NCBI RefSeq assembly: GCF_000004825.1
Contig: NW_008805074.1
Coordinates: 558,001-622,000 of the forward strand
DNA length: 64,000 nt
Origin: Heterostelium album PN500
Lineage: Eukaryota; Evosea; Eumycetozoa; Acytosteliales; Acytosteliaceae
Direction of reading: 5' to 3'
This document shows positions 24,758-37,607 of this stretch, piece by piece. Both the position numbers and the translations under genes were made by a program. Below the pieces are notes generated by a model. The model ran no database searches and was not told the DNA's origin. It was given only the letters and a program-made list of their open reading frames with translations. The stretch's first letter is position 1. Every line of letters starts with the position of its first letter.

Positions 24758-27700
24758 ATGAATTTCCTAAGGAATACTATAGGTAGTAATAGCAATAATA
24801 ACAGTAACAACAACAATAACAATAACAATGGAATAAGTAATAGTTTTAATAGATTAAGTATAAATGGTGATGGCGATGTTGGCTCGAGTGGTGGTGGAAG
24901 TGGTAGTGGTGGTAGCAATGCAAACAATAGATTCGATTTCGAATTGGTAGAGTTTGATCCATATGGTAAACCGGCAACTAACAACACAAATAGTGCATCA
25001 GCAACATCATCTTCATCGAATTCTAATTCAACAACAACCACTACTACAACTACTACAACAACATCATCTTCACCATCTTCACCAACACCTAAATCACCAA
25101 CAACAAAATCGAAATCAAACAAAATAAGTACAAATCCATTTCTTAAGGATGAAGATGAGGAAGAGGAGATTGCCATTGAAAGATTGCCGATCGATGAGAA
25201 TCAACGCACACCACTGATCACTCAACAACAATCGATTGAGGATATGTTTGACAGTATCGATCTCTTTAGCAACCAGACACCCCATCCCGATGAATTCGAA
25301 CAACTCTTCCTACATGGAAACAGACCATCTGATTTACAACAAATGAGAAGCAGTAGCAGTGGAACAGCAACAGCAACAACAACAACAACAACAGTAACAT
25401 CGCCAACAACAGCAACATCACAACAACAACAACAACAACAACAATCATCAATATCACCAGTATTACAAACACAATCATCATCCAATTCAACCAATTCCAA
25501 CAAAAATAATAAGATAAATATTAGTCATGATTTAGATCCATTTTCATCGGCTATGGGAGATGATGATGATGATCAGTTATCAATTGATAAATCACCTATC
25601 TTGGTACCAAAGTTGTCAAAGAAGGATTTGATTGCTCCGTTGAAGTACGATAATGTTTCAATGGATTCTTTTATCGATAATCTAAAGATGACGACGATGT
25701 TGCACCAAGAAACACAGGAGGAGAAATTCATCAATGAAAACTCCATTAGAACGTTGTATCGTCAGTTGTGGATGGTCGTTGACGAGCCGACCACCGTCAG
25801 TGACCACTGTCCAGACGGCCAACTCTGTACTCAGACCTTTAGAAGCCAGGTTAGCAAGTTGAACACGCAGGCTTCGAAACAGCTGGAAACACTACTCGCT
25901 CAGAATCACTTTTACAACACGACACAATTCATTGGTAGTCTGTTCCAGCAGACGCTGAACGAGTTGCGACTCGCTGTTTCGATCTACTCGAACATTGCCG
26001 CGTCCGGGAGTGACTCGCCAGCTGTCATTGCCATTGAGTTGAATCGACTGGCGATGGCATACATGAACTCGAAACCACCTCAAGCCGTCATAAACATTCT
26101 TCTTCATCTGTACAATCGATTGGTAGCTCTCTTGGGAGATGTTCCTCCCTCCCTTGTTTCCAAGTATGCCAATCTCAACAACGATATTAATATTACCAAT
26201 AACAACAGCAATAACAGTCAACAACAACAACAACATAATAATAATAGCTTTGAAAAATCAATTGTTGATATAGATTTCTATGATGAACGTGACTCTCAAC
26301 AACATAGTTCAGCATCATCAAGATTCAACAAACCAGGTTTGAATAACAATAGCAGCAGCAATTTGTTGAGTGGAAGTATTGCGTTACCAAGTAGTGAGGA
26401 TGAACTGGAAGTTGGATATAGAATATTGATGACGTTGAATAGACAGATCACTTTTAATTTCAACGAGGAATTCTTGATTTGGGGATACACTATGATACAT
26501 CCAACGTTTGAGGATATCTTCCAGCGTGAATGGCTGTTGAAGTTGTTCCATGTCGATGAGCTGATGGCTGGACAAGCCAACTCTATCAACTACCTCCAGG
26601 AGGACATCTATGTAAACTTATTGCTCCAACTCGATTTCTTCAACTTTTCGAATCTTATCAACTACCGTCATCTCAATATCCAAGAAAAGATACTGTTTCC
26701 ACTGCAAAAGGGTTTGGAACTTTCAATCCAATTGAAAATGACAAAACTAGCGCTGACCATCGGTAAAATTGTTTGTGTAAGTTGTTTCCATTTCATACAT
26801 ATCTAAACCATTCTAATTGCATATATACATTTATAACTATATATATAGTTAATTAGTTTCTATTTCCCAGCTGAAATAGATCGTTGTATTACATTGTTAT
26901 TCAAGACGTTGTGGCCATCTCAACTGATATCATGTACTTTGCTACAGCTTTTCAATTGGGGTGGAATGAGTCAGACCTGTTTGACCAGTCTGTTTTTGGA
27001 TATCTATCAACTCACTATTCTACCGCAAGAGTTTAGCAAGCAGACTGAGAATATCAAGTATAACAATCGCTATCAATTCGTACACACGCTGTTCTCCTAT
27101 CAGTATATCATCGGTGGTATCTACGAGTTGGATCCAGCCATTAGCAACAGCAATATAAACGGACTGAAATTCCCACAGCTGTTGGCACTCCGACGTATCG
27201 CTCAATCGTCGTCGTCCAACATCAGTGCGCTGCTCCTCGATGGTGGCACCATTTTCCATTTGTCGCGACTGATCCTCGACGAAATGTTCTTTTTTGCATT
27301 CATTTTCAAACCACCAACCAATTTGAATCCACAGCTGTTCCAGTCGTTCCGCTCCGAGCTGTACACTCACATCTTTGTGCTGCTCCAAACGATGCCACAC
27401 CTCGTCAATCGCTTCATGTATAATATCTCACAGCACCTGCTCTATATCGATTTGGAGTCGTTCACATCGTTCATTGAACCGCACTCCAACTCGCCACTCT
27501 ACTTTTGGGACATGAGTGGCGACGGTATCTCATGGCTTGGTTTCGTTCTGTGCCAGCGACTTCTCCCGATTATCGACGACGTCGAATTCTGTAACCAACA
27601 TCAAATGATTATCCAGCAATTTGTAATCGACCCGCCGCAATACGAGATTGCGCAGTCACACATGCAACACGCATCGTCGATCGTCTTTAAGATTCTGCTC

Positions 27701-30700
27701 AATGTCAACTGGGAGAAAGTGACGCCACTCGCCAAACTCAAGACGATTCTCATCTTGATTGGCGCACGCAAATACCTTGGAAACAACTGGATTGCATTCT
27801 TTATCAATCACTCGAGAATTCTGCAGTGCAAAGAACTCAATAAACCGATGATGAATGCACTGCTCTCGATCAACCCCAGAAACATCTACCACTGGAGTGA
27901 CAACAACATGTTTGTCTACATTCAAATCATGTTGGGATTGAACGTGGCCTATAGTAACCCAGCGAATCTGCAACAGAGTGTCTTTGAGCACCTCACAAAG
28001 ATTCGCTCGTTGCCACCCAGCAACTTTGAGATGCTTTCATCGATCTTGTGCTACCTCGTATACATCCTACGTGATCGAATGGTCGAGTTTGATCGTGAAC
28101 TAATCATACTCTATCAAAATGTAACACAAAACCGACAACAATATTCAACCAACTTGAACATTCTCCTCAGCTTTATCAAACCGTGGTTCACTCAACCGCT
28201 CGATTGTCATCCTCAACTTTTATCACATTGGATACATTTATTAAAACACAATGTAAGTATATATTCAAAAAGCTAGTTTGAGAAATCAATCGATTAGTAT
28301 ACTAAACTTTATAACATGCTAGATTCAAGATGAAGAGAATATGGCAATTTTGAATCATTTATGTAATGGCTCTTATTTGAAGAACTATGGTGCTGATATT
28401 CCAGTGCAGTTGGAGTCGGTTATTGGTGGATTCAGTAGCGGTGCCATTAAGAAGTTGATTCTTAGAAGACCTTGGATCGGCTATTTCCTGGCTATCACTT
28501 GGTGTAAATTCAAAAAGTATAAACCAAAGGAAACGTTGATGTTCTTCCGTGAGTTGGCTGTGGAGCTACGTAACGATGCGCTCTCACTGTTGTTCTGGGA
28601 GTACTTCTGGATGATCTATTTCGATTCTCTCATTACTCTGCAGGTGGATCCACTCAGCCAAGACATCAAGAATGACATCTACCAGTCGATCTACACCAGC
28701 AAAGGACCGATGCTTCCACCGATTCGTCGTGTCTACGAGACGTTCACCACTTGGAACAAAGAGAGCATACTGCCCAACAACGGGCGAATCGTCAGCGTTG
28801 AAAACCAGGAACTCTGGAAACTGTTTAGCAACTCGGCACTCTGGATATTCAATAAGAACGAAGACAAAGTATTCTATGAAACCAACCAGAGAAATTGGCT
28901 TAACAGCTTGTCGCAGGACATCAATTCACATCTGTTGGTCAATCAACTCTTGATTCCAAAGCGAGATGCCGAGAGTTTCAACGCCGAGGAAAAGAAATAT
29001 CAGAATTTCGAGGATATCTTCAATGAAGCTGCACAATCCATTTTGAAATCAACGGTTGTTGAATCAATCAAGTTGTTCAACGATTTGAAGCTGTATCTCG
29101 GTCATAGCAAGCGATTGTCTCAGAACATCTTGCACGACGACAAGGTATTCTCGGAACTCAGTCAGAGTCTACACAACACGAAACTGACGAGAAACAACGC
29201 GATCTTGAAGTGCTCGAATCCCAGCTGTCTCGGTGTCACCGTCAGTGTGGAAACCAAGAGTTCACAACCGAATGCCCAATCGTCATCGATGATCAAAGAC
29301 AACAGAAAGTCGTTCAACGAACACTTTTACAACTTGTTTGAGCGTGTCTATCAATTGGCTGTGCTTACACTGGTCCTGGAGGATCGTCGTCTGCACGACC
29401 TCTACTTCCAGAAGGAAGATCTCTTTGCACTTCTCGTCCAGATCTCCTCGGATCACTCTGATTCCATCACAGAGACAGTGATCAATACTCTCAGTGAGGT
29501 TGCCTATCGCATCGGTAAGGACATCTTGGATAAGGATCCTTCCAACCAAACATTCCTTCTCAACACATTCCTCCCACAAGGAATTGCATCGGACAACGCA
29601 CCGAAAACCGACTACTCACTGTTTGTCAGACTGTTCTCACCCTCGCTTGTCAATGACATGACGAAATACCTCGATTATCTCGAACTCAGTATAACCAGCC
29701 CGAGAATCTCTAACCAACAGAAGCGTGATATTTTCGAATCGTTCAAGATCGACACCAAGATTCAACAGATCACTCATATGCCCGGTGGAAAAGAACGACT
29801 CTTCCAATTGCTACCGACGATGTTGGAAACCAACGCTATCGAACCAACCGCTATTATTATCAACGCACTGCTATTCGTTGATTCCAGCTACTTGATCAAT
29901 GTGACACTGGCGCTGGTGAAAGACTTTGCTTCGTTGGAGCTAATGGAGCGTGTCTATGGCAAGTCCCGACAGTTTTACGAATTCGTAAAGTCAATCAAAC
30001 CGGAACAACAGAATCTAATCATCCAAACGCTGGTCGAGAAGATCTCCGATGTAAAGTCACCGAGCTCGCTGTTCCTGCTGTCGAACCTGATATTCTATGA
30101 GTTCCTCTCGAAGCAATTCATTCAGTCGCTACTCACAAAGATTCGTTTGATCTACATTCAATCGATTCGTCCCAACGATCGCAACGTTTTGTTGAGTGAC
30201 TCTGAGTTTGCGCGTACCACTCAGTTCTTTATCGATCTAATCAAGCTCGTTCCCAGAAGTATTAACATGGCTTGGGAAGTGTTCTTCTACGGTTACATCC
30301 CGCTGCTCGACAAGTACAGAAAGACTGACGAAGCCAAGAAGAATCGCCACATTCAAGAGCTCGTTGAGTTGATGGGCAATATGGTGGCGGAGGGACATCT
30401 TGAGACTGCCACTTTCCACGTGCAGCCAAACGATATTCTCGAGCAGATGTGTAATGTCATCTGTCAGACCGAGTACGGTGAGATTGTCGTTGCACTGTTC
30501 TCCATTCTCGATTGGGGATTGTTGCGATCGATCGCAAAGATACCTGACCACGTCGGACTGCACTACCTGAAGCTCTGTATGTATATTTCCATTTTGAATG
30601 GTTCCTCTATTGCCGCGCCAGACTTGGGACTGGCACTCGGCGGTGATAATTCGATCGATTGGTACAAGTGTGGCGATCTCCAAGATGCAACCGTTATCTT

Positions 30701-32098
30701 TGACGGTCTTGCACTGACGAATGTCATCACTTGTAGTTCACTGAAACGCAATCCATCCACTCAGATCATTGAAGCACTCACCTTACTGAAAGACACAACA
30801 CTCTTCCTGGACAACTACAATTTGGCGATGGCATTCGCTCTAGAGATGCGTGCACTGCTCTACTTCAATGCCACCAACCAAGCTGGAAAATACTGGTACA
30901 TTCCACATCAACAACAGCTCTACCTGGTGCAGAATCTCATGCTGCCACTCATCCGTTCGCTCGCCGAGAACAAGGCGGCCAAAGACCAAGAGCAATCGGG
31001 AACACAACAGAGAATGAAGAATATCCTCAAGATTGCCATGTCCTGCTTGGACTACGATCCGAAATCGAAACCGATCATCTGTAAATCACTGTCGTTCGCC
31101 ACTGACCTCTATCAACAAGACACGCTCTCGAAGGATCTCAACATCAAAGTTCAAAACTTGATATTGAACTTCTGTTCGACACTCTCACTGAATCTTTGTC
31201 TACAGATCATGCCGGTCACGCATATCGCACTGAAAGGCAGTCACTTTTGTCTGGTGATAGAGGCAGTGCTACACTCGCTGCTCTCGGACGACACCATCCA
31301 AGTATCGACACTGATCAACAAGTACTTGGTATTCACCGATGCCGACTCTGTCATTCTCAAATCCATCCAAAACAATTGTCCGGTCACTCTCTACATTGTG
31401 ATTCTCCAGCAACTACAACAAAAGACTCTGGATCATCATCATATCCTCGATCTCATCACCAACATCTCATTCCAAAACAATCGTGAGTACGAACTATGGA
31501 TCATTTGGATTTTAATCATCAAATTGATTAGAACCAACGATATTAACTTAAAAGATAAAGCAACTTTACAAAAGGTAAGAAAAAAGCAATTCAATTAAAT
31601 TTATTTGAAAACTACTACTAAATACTAATATTATACATTCTTTTTTAAAAAAAGATCAATATTGTTAAATCATGGATTCAGTCATTCTTTGGAAATACCA
31701 ATCCAATTACATCGTTATTCTCAAAGAACAAGACTGTCATTCCACAGACACATTTGGCATCTAGAGCATGTTATATTTTCTTAATTAGATCAATCATTCA
31801 ACAACAAGGTGTAAGTTATATTTTAAATATCTTTGCAAAAAAAACATATTTACATTTACTAATTAATTATGAAATATAGAAATCAAAGGATGATGAACAA
31901 TTGTTGAATTCCACGGTTGAAGGACTTTTAGAACTAAAGAAGAAATCTAAAGACTATCAGACATACGATGCATTCTTTAATCAAGTCGATAATTTCCTAT
32001 CACCAATTGTCGAAGTGGATGATTTCTCTCAGATTCTCATTCAGACTCTTGTGCCATTTGCCAGTTACCTCTCTAACCTTTTAAAATATGAACCTTAG
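24758..32098 (+). CDS. epg5: EPG5-like autophagosome-lysosome tether
   Basis: Five exons: 24758-26776, 26849-28252, 28323-31574, 31655-31810, 31880-32098; all joins are phase 0 and total 2,349 residues (human EPG5 has 2,579). The first about 290 residues are N/S/T/Q-rich, followed by an all-helical protein. Anchors to EPG5: NQELWKLFSNSALWIFNKNE (human has a similar LVRLFNVYILWLEDEN), the small Cys motif CSNPSCLGVTVSVE near residue 1436 (human CRGSSGKKCQGAAVVTVQFE), then a helix-rich C-terminal half. In animals EPG5 is a Rab7 effector that promotes fusion of autophagosomes with late endosomes/lysosomes. The match is remote and rests on collinear segments and overall length, so I call it EPG5-like. 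Confidence 0.8.
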
Positions 32099-32330
32099 TC
32101 TTATTTTTAAAATCCAAAAAGACTGTATTATAATCATTTATATAAAAGATATTAGAGATATATCATTTTAATATATATATTTCATTTTAAATCAATATTA
32201 TTTTATTTTTATAGAAAAAAAAAAAAGACAGAGCAGATTTATTTATTTACATTACAATGATTGTTGTTGTTGAATCGGAGTCAATTAGAGTGAGTATTAA
32301 TTAATAGTAGAGTTTGGAATTGTAAAACTA

Positions 32331-32519
32331 TTAGTTAATTGGGAAGATTCTAGCGTTACTGACATTACCATTGGCAACCAATTTATCTTTCTCTGGATAG
32401 ATTGTTGTTTGATTGGCAGATTGACTTAGGATACTACCACTGGAGTGCGAGACTCTAGAGACAGAGAGGGAACCAGTAGATGATTGAGAAATTAAATTGG
32501 ATAAACAATTGATTAACAT
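32331..32519 (-). CDS. Small Ser-rich hypothetical protein
   Basis: A 62-residue uninterrupted frame with its ATG at 32519, starting MLINCLSNLISQSSTGSLSV and ending NARIFPIN. Serines make up about a fifth of it. Codon use is more like a gene than the flanking AT-rich DNA, and it is convergent with EPG5. Size and Ser-rich start recall the small developmentally expressed proteins of dictyostelids, but it has no Gly/Cys tail, so I do not assign it to the hssA group. Confidence 0.4.
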   Translation of the reverse strand: MLINCLSNLISQSSTGSLSVSRVSHSSGSILSQSANQTTIYPEKDKLVANGNVSNARIFPIN

Positions 32520-34082
32520 TTTTGTTTTTTAGAAATTTAGAATCGTTTTTAAGAATGGGATATTGGTTTTGTATGTCAAAAAACACTAGGTTTTAGATTG
32601 GATACAATATAATACTAATAAGAATAGATAAATTTATATTTATATCTTTTAAATTCTTAAGAATGAAAATTATAATAAAGCATTAAGAAATTTGATCATA
32701 TTTATAGTTGGATTGGAGTATCATCCATCATTATTCACTCTCTTTAGTTGTTTCAAATCTAACCAATACAATTGTATTTTACCTTACAAACAATACAACT
32801 CTATATTTTATATATTACGATTTGCTTAAATTCAAATATTGATTTTCTTAGATATATCCAAAACTATCCTAACCAATCATAACGCTTGATTTGTATTCTT
32901 TCATCAAGAATATAATAAAATCAATAGTAATCAACAATAGAATGCGGAAACAATATTGATTTGATATATGATTATTTAATATTGATTGAATCTATTTATA
33001 AATTTCGATTATTTTTAATAGTTTAATGGAAATTATTTACCAAACCACTGTTGCAAATATGTGTTTTTTGACTGTTGGGGTTGTAGTCAAAGTAAAATAA
33101 ATAAAACACCATCAAGTTGATACACCATATTTTTCAACTCTTAATGATCAAAAGTAAACCATTTTCTATATTAATTTTATTATAAAAAAATTATAATAAA
33201 AATAGTAAACAATAATTGATCATTATTTTGTTTTTTTTAACCAATCATACATAATTATTTAAATATTATGTATGCTTTAATTAAAATTTTGAAAACTAAT
33301 AACTTTGATTAATAAAATTTGATAGTACTATCAAATTTTAGTATTAATTAATAATATCTGTTAGAGCAATGACTATATTTTTTTTCTTAATACTAATGAA
33401 ATCTTATGTGATTCTGTAATTCTCTTATTAGTTCGTCTTCATTATCATTTACAAATTAATTTGATCAAAATTTTTGCAACGTTTTAACTCTCTTTTTAAT
33501 TCATTGAAAATTTTTCACTAAAAAGTTTGTTTGTTCTTTTTTTTTTGGTTTAAATTCTTTTTTGGTTTATATTTTTGCCTTAGATATATATTCAACTAAA
33601 CAGAAACAGTCTTTTGCAATTTGATTTTTAATTTTTTTATTTATTTATCTATTATATATATATCTTTTTTTTTCTTTTTTTTTTATTATTATCACTAAAA
33701 TATTTTTTATTACTTTGTGTCACAATTATAAAAACGGTTGGAACGACTTTTTAAAAAAAAAATTAAAATCAAAAAAATATTACCACACACACCACTATTT
33801 CATTCCCAGGTTTAAATTCATACACCTTTTTCCTTACAAAAAAAAACAATCTTTAAATCAATCTTTTTTAACAATTATTTGTTAATTTATATATTTGTAT
33901 CTTTTTCTTATTTATTTAGTTATTTGTTTGTTTTTAGATCTAAAAACAGTCAATATTTATATATTTTATTTGTAATTTAGTTTATTTAGTTTTTTAAAAA
34001 AAAACAAGTTAATATATAAATTAGTAGTAGTAGTATCGGTATTTTTGATTTTGATAATCAAAAATTAATATAAAATAAAAAG
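32520..34082. other. 1.6-kb AT-rich intergenic region
   Basis: No gene seen. It includes a perfect 26-bp palindrome at 33314-33339 and T-rich runs at 33535-33680 before the LMBR1-like gene. Confidence 0.5.
33314..33339. repeat. Perfect 26-bp palindrome
   Basis: AAAATTTGATAGT followed directly by its reverse complement. The flanking bases keep pairing with a one-base offset (ATTAAT on both sides). Confidence 0.9.
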
Positions 34083-35832
34083 ATGGTCAACATTTTTATG
34101 ATTATAGTATGTGTTGCGATTACCGTACTTATTATGTTGGCAAGTCTTTATCTCATTGTTTACTTCCAACATCCAGACGACAAGAATGTAGCATATTTCC
34201 CAAAGATTATAGTTGTATGTAAAAAAAAACAAAGAAAAACAAGAAACAAAAGAAAAAATTTGATGTGATATTTACAATTTTGATAATCAAATCGTTATTA
34301 GATTCTAGGTATAGGTTTAGCTTCTATAAGTATTTTAATGTTACCTCTGGACGTAGCAAACAAAGGTGGTGAGGGAGGTTTCCCAATGGAGACACTGTGG
34401 ATCGTTGTCTATATTGCGATTGCTGTGTTCGCCATTGTTATTGTGCCTTTCGCCATGTTCTTCTACGAGTCGGACGAAGCCGATGGTGGCAATCAATTTG
34501 TTAGTGCCATCAAGGGAACCATTGTAATTCTATTTGTTTTCGTAGCACTCACAGGTATTCTTTGGATTTTGATTGGAATTGCCGAGATTCCAACGATCGT
34601 CGTATCGAATCCCTTGATCCCCAAGGATCCTAATTTCTTTGCCACCAAGCCCGACGCAACTGCGACAGTTGCATACCAACAGGCATGGTGGTCGTTCTAC
34701 TTGGCATCGTCGGGTGCACCGGGTCTTCCAGCGGAAGCACTGCCAACTCAGGCAGCCAATCCCAGTTTGCCAGTCGACAAATGGGCAGAATACTCTGATG
34801 CCGCCACTGGCGGTCGTATTCTCAATGAGGTTCGTTCGGGAACAGAGTTCCTAATGTTCCGTGTCTCGATTGCCTTGTTTATCATTACGATGGTATCTTT
34901 CGGTGGTTGGTTGTTGTTCATTTTGTTTGGTGGTATCGGTGTTGCCGCGCTCCCAATGGATATGATCTCCGACTTTAGATATCGTCCACGTAGAATTCCC
35001 TACGACAAGTACCTCGAGAGAAAGTCAAAGATTGGTGAGCGTGCCACAGAGTTGGTCGACATCGGTAAGGAGATTCAATCAAAGTTGACCGGTGGTATCA
35101 TGGGTCGTAAGGATCGTCGTAACTACAACCGTTACAGAGCTGCGGTGTTCTTGCTCGAGGAGGACTACGAGCACTTGAAGATCTCCTACCAACGTCAAGG
35201 TGGTAAGGTCATCTTCTACTACGTCCAGTTCTTCCTTGGTTTCATTGCTGCTGCACTCTCTATCACCTGGGTACTCCAGAACATCCTCTACATGTGGACA
35301 CAGCCCGAGCCATTCTTCCCATTCTTGAACAACATGATGATTTCACTCGATAACGCCTGGGGATTCTTGGGTACCATTACATACGGTGTCTATGCATTCT
35401 ACCTCTTGTTCTGCGTCGTCAAAGGAAACTTTAAATTTGGACTTCGTTTGTTCTTCCTATTCCCAATTCATCCAATGAAGTAAGTTGTTATGATTATTTA
35501 ATGATAGAGTATTTCCAAACAAATATTAACAATTTATCACTTATTACTATTATAATAGGGTTGGAGGTACTATGATGAATGCATTCCTTTTCAATATTGG
35601 TTTGATTTTGATTTGTTGTGTCAGTGTAACTCAATTTACAACAATGGCTTTTTCACAGTATGCAACACTTACATCGATCAACAGTATGTTCCAATCGGCC
35701 GTTCGTAACATCAGAATTCTCAAGTGGTTCTGGGTTGTCTATATCATTGCTTTCTTCATCATGGCCATCATTTCCGCCATCTTCTTGGCTGTCAAACCAA
35801 AGGATAAGCCAAAGAAATTCAAGTGGGAATAA
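34083..35832 (+). CDS. LMBR1-like (LIMR family) polytopic membrane protein
   Basis: Three exons: 34083-34214, 34302-35479, 35559-35832, 527 residues. About nine hydrophobic helices are visible: the first at residues 3-28, then [40 protein letters not shown] with FFYE, a long luminal loop rich in Pro/Ala, then [14 protein letters not shown] and the charged loop [14 protein letters not shown] with a coiled-coil-like stretch, and four C-terminal helices. The 'LPxDV', 'PFAMFFYE' and 'GxxALPMDMI' patterns are those of LMBR1/LMBD proteins (lipocalin receptor and lysosomal cobalamin exporter relatives). Substrate is unknown. The last residues [12 protein letters not shown] are basic. Confidence 0.88.
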
Positions 35833-36040
35833 AATAATAATAATATATATATAATAATTAGTAATATTAAAAAAGTAATAATAGTAATAATAATAAATTA
35901 ATTTCATCAATTTTCTACATATGAAAAAAAATGAAAACAACGAACATCCTTTCATTTTATATACACTCAACCAAATAATAAAACATCCTTTTTTTTCTTA
36001 ATCAATCAAACAATAAGATAATTTATTTGTGTAATTATTA

Positions 36041-37392
36041 TTATTGTTGTTGTTGTTGTTGAGTTGATTCTAAAAGTGGTTTTTGATATTTTCCTCTAAT
36101 CCAAACACGATACATTGAAATCATCTTCTTTCTGTTTCTAAGTTCACGGGTGTCGTACTTGGCAACGAGAGTGTTGAAACCTGCATCCGTAAAGAGTTGT
36201 GAAAGCACCTCGGTGGTGAAGAAATAGGTACGAGTACCATCGGAACGCAAATAGAAGTTTTGATCGATCTTTCTTCCCTTCTTTGAGAGGAATCTCAGTT
36301 GAGTCATATCGTAAAGTCCATAGTCACGAACATAGATGATTCCACCGGGCTTCAGTGATTTGTAGAGTGTCGATAACACCTGATTCATCTTCTCAAAGGA
36401 GATCGCCGACAAAACAAAAATACACAAAATAATATCCACTGAATTCTCTGCAACGTTCTCTGGCAGCGGTTCATTTGCAATATCACAAACGAATGCTGTA
36501 ACTCTATTTTCATTATAACTTGGATGTGCCTGTAAAATAATAAAGTTGGTTAGAGAAATCATAAATATATCTATATTTATTATCAGCATTACTTACTTTA
36601 ACAAGATTGACAGCATGTGGTGAGAAATCGAATGCATAGAAATACTTTTCTGGATTCAACTTTAAGAGTGGCCAAACAGAGTTTCCAGCACCACAACCCA
36701 CTTCCATAACAACTTTCTGTGCTGTCTCTTTATTTAATTCTTGGATATTCTCCCACCATTTATCTATCACTTCGTTAGTGGCAGCAGTGTTACTTTCAGA
36801 GTTTGTTGCAGTAGTTGAAGTAGATTCTTCTACTTCTGTAGTATTGTTATTATCAGTTGAAACCGATGTTGTTGTTGTTGTAGTAGTTGTAGTTGTTGTA
36901 GTTGTACTGTTTTGTGAGTTTATGAAATTAAAGAAATGAGTTGTTTGATCTCTGTTGATGTTCAATGGATTCAACTCTGGATATTCCAAATGTAGATAGG
37001 TTCTATCTTTAAAGAATTTCTCTTGATTTCTATGATAGAATTTATCCCTATTATAAAATATAACAAACAAATAATGTTAGTGGTTGAATGATTGTAGTGT
37101 ATGTTATTTTCCTAATATATAATAATAAATCTTACCAAAAATCCATTGCACCCTCTTCATATTTCTGACGATCTGTATCTGTAAGTATTTCTGTTTCAGC
37201 TGCAATCATCTGTTCAGCCATCTGCGCTCTGATATGATCGAAATCAACATCTTCCCACGAGGTCTCCTTTTGAATTGCATCTTCAGCGATCTCCTCTTTC
37301 TCTTTTTGCTCACAAAACTTGTAATTTACATCTGTCCATTTTCTATTTACTCCACCACCACTATTATCATTGTTATTATTATTGCTATCCAT
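36041..37392 (-). CDS. tRNA (cytidine-32-N3)-methyltransferase, METTL2/6/8 type
   Basis: Three exons: 37136-37392, 36597-37047, 36041-36529 (398 residues); the ATG at 37392 is preferred, since the upstream frame opens only with TTG. The intron 1 join makes the family motif W-DKFYHRNQEKFFKDR, followed by YLHLEYPEL. A Ser/Thr polymer (about residues 120-160) is inserted, then the SAM site MEVGCGAGNSVWPL (about 195-210), FYAFDFSPHAV, VTAFVCDIANEPLP, DIILCIFVLSAI, LKPGGIIYVRDYGLYDMTQL and NFYLRSDGTRTYFF, all diagnostic. Known role: 3-methylcytidine formation at position 32 of some tRNAs. It is convergent with the LMBR1-like gene and divergent from the DUF4419 gene. Confidence 0.93.
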
Positions 37393-37607
37393 TTTAGCAA
37401 CGATAACAAAAAAGATATATATAAATAAATAAAGAAATAAAATCGAAAACAATTAAAAAAAAAAAAAAAACGAATCGATTAATTTTGAAAAAAATCAAAC
37501 AATTTCTTTCGATTTGGAAAAAATAAAGATTTAAAAAATTTATAAATCAAAGTTTTGTTCAAAACAACTAATCTAAAGTTAGAGAAAAAATACGGACAGA
37601 TAAAAGA
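37393..37607. promoter_or_regulatory. Compact bidirectional promoter
   Basis: Only 215 bp separate the start codons of the methyltransferase (-) and the DUF4419 gene (+). The stretch is A/T-rich with an A run at 37454-37470. No specific factor site is recognised. Confidence 0.5.
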
